The notes under the pieces were generated by a model. The model saw only the letters and a program-made list of their open reading frames with translations. It searched no databases and was not told where the DNA came from. A program made the position numbers and the translations under genes. A DNA stretch of 64,000 bases from the NCBI GenBank assembly GCA_963969495.1, contig OZ018324.1, positions 48,239,623-48,303,622 of the forward strand, written 5' to 3'. Below are positions 58,040-64,000 of this stretch, in pieces. Every line of letters starts with the position of its first letter. Within the stretch, counting starts at the first letter, position 1. This stretch comes from Ceratothoa steindachneri (taxonomy: Eukaryota; Arthropoda; Malacostraca; Isopoda; Cymothoidae).

Positions 58040-58726
58040 TTGGTCAAGACTAAGGTGGTGCCCTTCTGCCACCATCCACGGCTCCACCTTGACCCAGAAT
58101 TGTTTCTAAATGGGGGGTGCCTAGAAGTGGTAGACTCGCACCCTTTCTTTGGTCTTGTATTTGACCGACGCCTCAACTGGGAGGCTCATATTCGCAGACT
58201 TAGGGTCTCTTGTACCCGCGCCATGGATATTCTTCGCTCTGTGACATTCAGTGCCTTGGGCGCTGATAGAGATACTGCCCTACCTTTTTATCGATCCTTC
58301 GTTCGTTCGAAGCTAGACCACAGATGCGAGTTTTATGCATCCGCAGCCGAGCGTGTATCGCGGAAGGTGGACGCAATCCACCACACCGCCCTTCGCCTGG
58401 CGAGCGGTGCTTTCCGCAATTCCCCCATTGAGAGCCTACTTGCCGATGCTGGGAGGATGCCACTTACTTTACGCCGTGTACAGTGCATTATTCGCCTTTG
58501 CGCGCAAGCCCGACGCCTCCCTCAGTCACCAACAGCTCTCACCTCATTCGCAGCTGATCTCGACGGTGCCTATTCCGCCGAGAGACTCCAGTCATACCCT
58601 AAGCTCTTCAGGTTTAGGGCTAGGAAACTCCTTCAAAAGCTAAGTATAGCTCTCGAGCCGGTGGCGCCCCTAGCTCTGCCCAGGATGCTACCCTGGAGGG
58701 TACCACCTTTGACCATTTGTCGCTAA
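58040..58726 (+). pseudogene. LINE reverse transcriptase thumb/connection region, 228-codon open segment (copy C)
   Basis: This is one of the longest plus-strand reading frames in the window. It reads GCLEVVDSHPFFGLVFDRRL, then NWEAHIRRLRVSCTRAMDIL, LPFYRSFVRSKLDHRCEFY and DAIHHTALRLASGAFRNSPI. These are the conserved post-catalytic blocks of I/Jockey-group reverse transcriptases: FLGxxxD, the W-HI-L block, and RSxLDYG with the HxxALRxxxGAxRxSP motif. It is out of frame with the catalytic box at 57919 and ends at a stop before RNase H. The initial Met is internal. Confidence 0.82.
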
Positions 58727-59259
58727 GCCTCTGCTCCCAAAGCTTGTACAGCGCCGGGAGTATTGCGTTCAGCCTTTTTGGAGCACATTTCGGGTCACGC
58801 TGGAACTGTATACGAATGGCTCCAAGTCCCAAGAGGGGGTCAGCTTCCACGTCTTATCCCCTCTGTTTAAGGTCAGCGGGACTCTGCCAGGCGTTGTGTC
58901 TGTCTTCACGGCCTAGCTGGTTGCAATACACCGCTCAGTACGGGAGATTACGCGACGTGCCCGGTTTGTAGACCGGATTCTAATTTATAAAGACTCACAA
59001 AGTGCCCCAAGTTCTCGCGGGGCATTGAAATCTCCTCATCTCCTGGTTCGCGATATCCTTGACGTCACGGATTTAGCAAGCCGGGCGGATGTGAGATTAT
59101 CTTCTGCTGGGTTCCAACTAGGCGCCAACGAGGCCCCGAGGACTGGGCGAACAGACCAGCGTTTCGCTCTTCCTCACACCGGTTAGATGGCAGGAATACT
59201 GGCTGCTCTCCGGGCTCCTTGGCAAAAAAGGTGGTAGACGATTGAGGGGAACCTAAAGA

Positions 59260-59562
59260 ATGCCGCGACGGCTTCAGGTTGCTTTCTCTCGTCTCCGAAT
59301 TGGACACACTCGCGGGACGCACCGCCACTTGATGGAGCGCTCGCTTGCACCATATTGTGATGACTGCGTTGTCCCCCAGACTGTTCGGCATATTCTTGTT
59401 GATTATCTCAGTCTGGGTGATCTTCGCGCACGCAACCTGTCCCGGTACCGGGATGAGCAAGGTCGCTACCGCTTGTCCCTTTTACTCTGGAATGGTTCGT
59501 GCACAACGACTTGTGGACTTTATGACTTTTTGGAGGACGCCGGCCTCCTCCACTTTATTTAA
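59260..59562 (+). pseudogene. LINE ORF2 C-terminal zinc-finger tail (copy C)
   Basis: The 100-codon segment reads LQVAFSRLRIGHTRGTHRHL, then APYCDDCVVPQTVRHILVDY. The spacing C-x2-C-x8-H with the HTRGTHRH lead-in matches the C-terminal Cys/His tail shared by I, R1 and Jockey-group LINEs; the last Cys of the usual HILxxC is replaced by Tyr. The same tail is seen in copies A (start only), B (4875-5030) and D (minus, about 22140-21900). The function in the family is nucleic acid binding. Confidence 0.75.
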
Positions 59563-59755
59563 CTGAATATTTTGGGGTTTTTTTGTAGGTTGCATGATCC
59601 TGCGTCGGGGAAGGGCGGGCCTCCTCCCGACACAGGGGGGGTGCTTCTCGTTTGCTGCCCTTTTCCTTTTTTTATTGTTATTGTTGTTGTTTATTTGTTG
59701 GGTTTTTTTACATAGTTATTTTAATGTAGTCTAGTACTAGGCTGTCGTGAGTACG

Positions 59756-60084
59756 GAAACTTATGCCCAAGTAGGAGGTTGCAGGTAGGCTCCTAAAATT
59801 AAAAAAGAAAATCATGTAAGCCTGAACTTTCTATGAACCTCCTTTTTAACGGGGCCTTTTCTTTCTTTACCTCGCTATGGTCGTTTAATTTTAAAAATGA
59901 CACCGAGCAAACTCATTTCCCTCAACAGATTCATTGTAAAATTTGTGACGTTTGAGGAAGTGAATATCTGTGGGAGTATCATACCTCGGGTAGCCCTCAC
60001 AGGGGATGGATAGTAGACTACGAGTAAGGTACGCTCCCGCTCGGGAGAGGAGATTTCGAGGTCTTCCTTCGATTCTAGGTCTAA
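59756..60084. other. no gene recognised
   Basis: Unique-looking DNA between the LINE end and a 40-bp tandem repeat; no credible frame. Confidence 0.5.
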
Positions 60085-60270
60085 AGTCGATCATTATATT
60101 CGTGTGACACTGGGTTCACAGGCGATTAGGTCTTTGTCCAATACCACGTTCCAGGTCATTTATTTTTCGTCTGACACCAGGTTCCGAGTCGAGTAGGTCT
60201 TCGCCTGACACCAGGTTCCGAGTCGATTATGTCTTCGTTTGATACCATGTCTAGAGTCGATTAGGTTGTC
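60085..60270. repeat. ~40-bp tandem repeat, about five units
   Basis: Units of the form TTCGTCTGACACCAGGTTCC plus GAGTCGATTAGGTC, best conserved at 60160-60240, with more diverged units on either side. Confidence 0.8.
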
Positions 60271-60600
60271 CCTCGTCGATTTATGACGACGAAACTGAGC
60301 CAAGCCATGCTGCGTGGGCACTGCTCATTGAGCTCTTCCAAGATTTCCATCCAGCAATTCGGAGATTTATGAGTTCAAATTGAGAGCAGTTCGCTAATGG
60401 GCAGTTCGTCTCTCTCGTAAAGATTGTGGAACACCTTGTACTCTGCCATTCGTTCCACTCCTTCTTCGTTACCCTCAAGAGCGCTTTAAAGCCACACCTT
60501 TTCTCCATATCCTTTACCTTGTCTGTTGACGGTCAGGCTTTCTTTGAAGTATGTGTCCTTGAGGAGATCGGTATTAAAGCCTATTTTCTTACTTACTGAT
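60271..60600. other. unrecognised DNA beside the TIR transposon
   Basis: A plus-strand frame of about 70 codons (about 60385-60597) ends SVDGQAFFEVCVLEEIGIKA and then a stop at the transposon boundary. It reads like protein, but I do not recognise it. It may be a decayed coding stretch into which the transposon inserted. Confidence 0.35.
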
Positions 60601-60849
60601 TAGGGCGGATCGATTTTGCATTATTTTCGATTTCCATATTCTAATAGAGACAAAAAACTGCTGCATGCATGAGAAAATAGCCTGTGCAAAATCTTAGTTA
60701 AATAGATAACCATCTTCTGCCTCGAGCAGAGCAATGGAAATCATAATTAGTAGTCAAAACGTATTTTTCTTGTAATTTTGAAAATATTTCAATATGCATC
60801 AAAAGTGTTCCTAATAACTATAAAGTTGATGAAAAGCACCTCACATGAT
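60601..60849 (+). repeat. left terminal inverted repeat
   Basis: 249 bases, reverse-complementary to 63467-63712 with scattered substitutions and a few indels. It contains the sub-palindrome TGCATGCA near 60663 and CTCGAGCAGAG near 60721. Confidence 0.9.
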
Positions 60850-61091
60850 TATTTTTCCAGAGCGTTGTCGTACGTTAATATCTTTTGCCTCCTTTGCCTT
60901 TTGACAGCATTGAAGGAAGGTGTGTACTGTGTGTGTATTCTTCAACTGGGTCCTCGTGTCATCAGTGTGTGTGTGTGTGTCCCCTCAGTGTGTTCAATCT
61001 CTGCTCATATCATTGTTTGTTTTTTTCTGATAACTTTATTTTCGGTTATATTGTTTAACAGAGAAATACATTAGTATTTAATCTCTACAGG

Positions 61092-63328
61092 ATGGCTACC
61101 GCTAAAACTAGAAGGTCGGTTGCGTGTTCAATATTTGGTGCTGGGAAAGATTTGAATTTTCGATGTTTCCCACATGTGAAGATTTGATGCAATACTACCA
61201 TCGTGTGACAACTGAGTTGAGATCATCAATAAAGGAACCTATATTCAAAGACATCGCCGCTGTGGTCACGAAGAGATTGGAATACTTGTGGAAATTAGCT
61301 TCCATTCCAACAGTTTCGACAGCACGGATAATTAAAATGTTGAGAAGCTATCGTGATAAAATGGCTAACATCATTAAATCACTGAAAGCGAAAAAGAAGA
61401 ACAAATCGTTACAGAAAAACGTTGAGGCCTTCAAGAAATCAACTAAGACCACCTTATTTGACATATCGGCTTGTAAATGCCTTGATTTGACAAAATGCAG
61501 ATGCCCTCCTGAACGACGAGTACCATTGAAAGAGCAACAGTTTTTGTTCGACCAAAGAAGTGAACACAAAATGGCAATAGAAACTTTGGATGCTGGAAAA
61601 AAAAACAAATATAAACAAGCAGACTCTTGCAAGAAGATTGGCGTTATTGAAACAAGAAAGAATAGCAGAACATAAAGAACCGTCGACTAGTAAACAACAA
61701 GAAACTTCTCAGGAACAACATTCTTCGACACCGACGGCCTCTAGTGAAACCGAAGATACATCTATAGAATCATCGTCATCATATGAACTAACACCGATAC
61801 ATAGACATGACATAAAGAAAAAAACAAGAATTAAACTCCAGGCACTTGCTGAAGTTTGTGATCGTACGGGCGTCTCAGACGAGCTGCTTCATATATTGCT
61901 TCTTCGATATTAGAAGATGTTGGTTTGATACGAAAAGATGATGTCCGTTCAGTGATTGATCGAAATAAGATAAGAAGAGCCAGAAAAAGAGTTCGTTCTG
62001 AGCATCAGCAGGATGACAAGATCACGCTACCGTTACAGGGCATTTTCTTTGACGGACGAAAAGATACGAGTAAATCAACGACACAAGAAGAAATAAACCA
62101 TGTGAAGCATAGAAGAACTGTGGTAGAAGAGCATATAGTTTTAGTTCAAGAACCAGAATCCCAGTATATGGGACATTTCACTCCTGCATCAGGTTCTGCC
62201 ACTGCAATAACATCAGGTATCATCAACTTTCTAGAGACTTAACAATATTAACGAAGGCCGACAGTGTGGCTATGGGCTGTGATCGTTCTGCAGTGAACAC
62301 GGGTCGAAAGGGTGGAGCCATTCGTATGATTGAAATAATATAAAGGCCAGTTCAGTGGATCATATACCTGTTACACGGTAATGAATTGTCACTGTGACAT
62401 CTTATTGAAGACTTGGACTGCAAAACAACTGGGCCAGTGTGCTTTACTGGACCACTTGGGAAACAACTCAATGACTGCGAAAAACTTCCAATTACAGAAT
62501 TTGATGCCATTCTATCTCCTAACATTGACATAGATGATGCCGAGTTGAGCACTGACCAAAAGTATTTGTTAAACATCTACGGAGCAGTGTCGAACGGTAG
62601 CGCTTTTCAGCTCTCGCTGCTCGAAATCCAGGTAAGATGGCGCATTCCAGGTGGCTGACAACAGCGGATAGATTTTTGCGCCTCTACGTTTCAACCAGTG
62701 AACCTTCCAGCACGTTAAACGAAATTGTACGATTTATTATGATAGTTTATGCACCAATTTGGTTTAAGATAAAGAAAAACTCTAGTTTCACTGAGGGCGC
62801 AAAACATTTTTTCGAAATAATGAGTCTCTCTCAGATCTAAGACAATCGTCAACAAAGTCCTCCATAAAAAATTCTTTCTTTGCTGACCCAGAAAATATTT
62901 TGATCTCCATGCTATATGACGATGAGCAATACATACGACAATTGGGATGGAGAATAATATTAAAAGCACGATCTAAACAATCATCAGCGTGGAAAATTCG
63001 AGTCTTCGCCACACCTGAGCTGCGCTACGATAGTCAAAACTATTACAAAATGATCAACTGGCAAGCAGCTGAAGTGACAGAACGCCCCGTTACACGAACA
63101 ATACCCGATACTCAAATAAAAGAGTTTATTGAGACGGTACACAAACCTGATGGACTGATCCCACTATTCCCTTGTCATAGTCAAGCGGTCGAGAGACTCA
63201 TCAAATTAGTAACCGAAGCCTCTACCAGTGTAAGTGGAATAGAAGAAAGGGATGGATTCATCCGCTCCCGTCTTCACTCTCGAAAAAAAAATCCAAGATT
63301 TGAATCAAAGAAAGAAGACCGTATGTAA
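61092..63328 (+). pseudogene. putative transposase of an uncharacterised animal protein family, multiply frameshifted
   Basis: The likely start is ATG at 61092, preceded by an acceptor-like TCTCTACAG. The first 30 codons (MATAKTRRSVACSIFGAGKD) then shift frame near 61160. The frame open to 61675 carries FPTCEDLMQYYHR and the cysteine cluster CKCLDLTKCRC (CxC-x5-CxC), then PLKEQQFLFDQRSEHKMAI. A shifted frame (61590-61913) is Ser/Glu/Thr-rich. The next (61925-62242) has GIFFDGRKD, TVVEEHIVLVQEPESQYMG and HFTPASGSATAI. Around 62275 comes GCDRSAVNTGRKGG. The C-terminus (62900-63328) has YYKMINWQAAEVTERP, LFPCHSQAVERLIKLVTEAS and ERDGFIRSRLHSRK. I know similar proteins only as unnamed families in arthropods and other invertebrates. 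DGRKD and GCD are candidate DDE-type acidic blocks. At least five frame breaks and a stop at 62242 make it inactive. Confidence 0.72.
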
Positions 63329-63466
63329 GTCGACATGCAGCCAAAGGAAGGGGGGTTCTGACTGGATAGGGTGGAACTAGACGTACAGCCACCTCCTTGT
63401 GGTGAGTTTTGGGTTGTTAATTTATAAAATTAGCAAGCGAAGAGCTGTACTTATCATACTTATAAC

Positions 63467-63712
63467 ATCATGTGAGGTGCTTTTCATCGACTCTATAGTT
63501 ATTCGGAGGAATTTTGATGCATATTGAAATATTTTGAAAATAAGAAAAATACGTTTTTAACTACTAATTATGATTTTCATTGTTCTGCCGGGGGCAGAAG
63601 ATGGTTACCTATTTAACTAATATTTTGCAGAGGCTATTTTCTCATGCATGCGCAAGGTTTTGTCTCTATAAGAATATGGAAATGAAAAAAAATGTAAAAT
63701 CGATCCACCCTA
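63467..63712 (-). repeat. right terminal inverted repeat
   Basis: 246 bases matching the left repeat in inverse orientation, ending ATCGATCCACCCTA. Confidence 0.9.
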
Positions 63713-64000
63713 CACTGATCTCACGGAACTGAGTTTACATATGAGGACCTGGACTGGAAATGCTCGTTTTTCCTTATACGATCGAAATTAGGACTGACGG
63801 TCTTCCTTTTGACCAACCCTCCGCGGAAAAGGAATTGACTGTCCTTGTCAAGGTTCTCGTAAATGGGGTATCTTCAAGGAATTCACTCCTTTTTAATCAT
63901 AATTCCGTTGATATAAATAACCCCTTTGGGTAAAACGATTGCAAAGTTGGCAGCTTCATATGAATCGTAAATCTGATTCAAATCTGCTTCAAATCTTAAC
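63713..64000. other. flank of the TIR transposon, no recognised gene
   Basis: A 50-codon plus-strand frame (about 63768-63923) starting YTIEIRTDGLPFDQ reads protein-like but is unrecognised. It may continue the same decayed sequence that precedes 60601. Confidence 0.35.

Larger units (their letters stand above)
54780..59755 (+). mobile_element. I-like LINE copy C, the most complete copy
   Basis: ORF1 core and zinc knuckles (54780-56090), endonuclease (56245-56820), reverse transcriptase (about 56950-58300), connection region, RNase H (about 58780-59130) and C-terminal zinc finger (59260-59420) follow in order. The 3' end is at about 59755 with TAGTCTAGTACTAGGCTGT. It lacks its own ORF1 N-terminal part, which is found as copy F at 46480-47310 on the other side of the 7.5-kb insert. 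Frameshifts and stops are present in all parts. Confidence 0.85.
60601..63712 (+). mobile_element. TIR DNA transposon, 3.11 kb, with ~247-bp terminal inverted repeats
   Basis: Left end 60601-60849 and right end 63467-63712 are inverted repeats over their whole length. Left begins TAGGGCGGATCGATTTT; the right end complemented begins TAGGGTGGATCGATTTT. Shared inner words include TGCATGCATGAGAAAATAGC, CATCTTCTGCC and GATGAAAAGCACCTCACATG. Flanks read TACTGAT (60594-60600) and CACTGAT (63713-63719), a likely 7-bp target duplication with one mismatch, or a decayed 8-bp one. Between the TIRs is a single broken plus-strand gene. The TAGGG tip would fit hAT, but TIRs this long are unusual for hAT; I leave the superfamily open. 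Confidence 0.88.

Overview
The window is repeat-dominated animal nuclear DNA. It is AT-rich and has no operons or dense gene content. The mobile elements are metazoan families: an RNase H-bearing LINE, CR1-like LINEs whose ORF1 carries an SGNH esterase, a Ty3/gypsy remnant, a mariner, a hAT, a solo LTR, and a TIR transposon encoding an otherwise uncharacterised protein. The one intact host coding segment is a single exon (minus strand, 28354-28491) of a cyclic nucleotide-gated cation channel, with clean splice sites. Its residues look arthropod-like, so an arthropod is my best guess, but this is inferred from family resemblance alone. Most of the window is probably intron or intergenic DNA.

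Layout. 1-5.4 kb holds two head-to-tail copies (A, B) of the I-like LINE. 5.4-7.8 kb holds a decayed Ty3/gypsy pol. 7.9-15.3 kb holds satellites: a (TA)n tract, a ~30-bp minisatellite, a 26-bp minisatellite that appears in both orientations, a ~690-bp inverted-repeat-bounded segment, a tRNA-like remnant and a 75-82-bp palindrome-rich repeat. 15.5-18.2 kb has no recognisable gene. 18.2-25.6 kb holds two more I-like LINEs (E plus, D minus) meeting tail to tail. 28.35-28.49 kb is the channel exon, followed by a 31-bp minisatellite and AG-rich DNA.

30-45 kb is a mosaic. It contains two copies of an unnamed LTR-like repeat, four CR1-like LINE pieces (all minus) and a mariner sitting in a (TA)n tract. 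45-46.4 kb is a higher-order minisatellite. 46.5-59.8 kb appears to be one I-like LINE copy (pieces F and C) split inside ORF1 by about 7.5 kb of other DNA. That insert consists of ~125-bp repeats, then a pentamer (TAGCA/TAGCC/TAGTA) array carrying a hAT element and a solo LTR, then ~125-bp repeats again. 60.6-63.7 kb is a near-complete TIR transposon with ~247-bp terminal inverted repeats.

Every mobile-element gene seen is broken by stops, frameshifts or deletions, so I annotate them as pseudogenes. The window reads as successive insertion into satellite and older element DNA, with the channel exon as the only sequence clearly under coding constraint. All family assignments rest on motifs read by eye; no database search was run.
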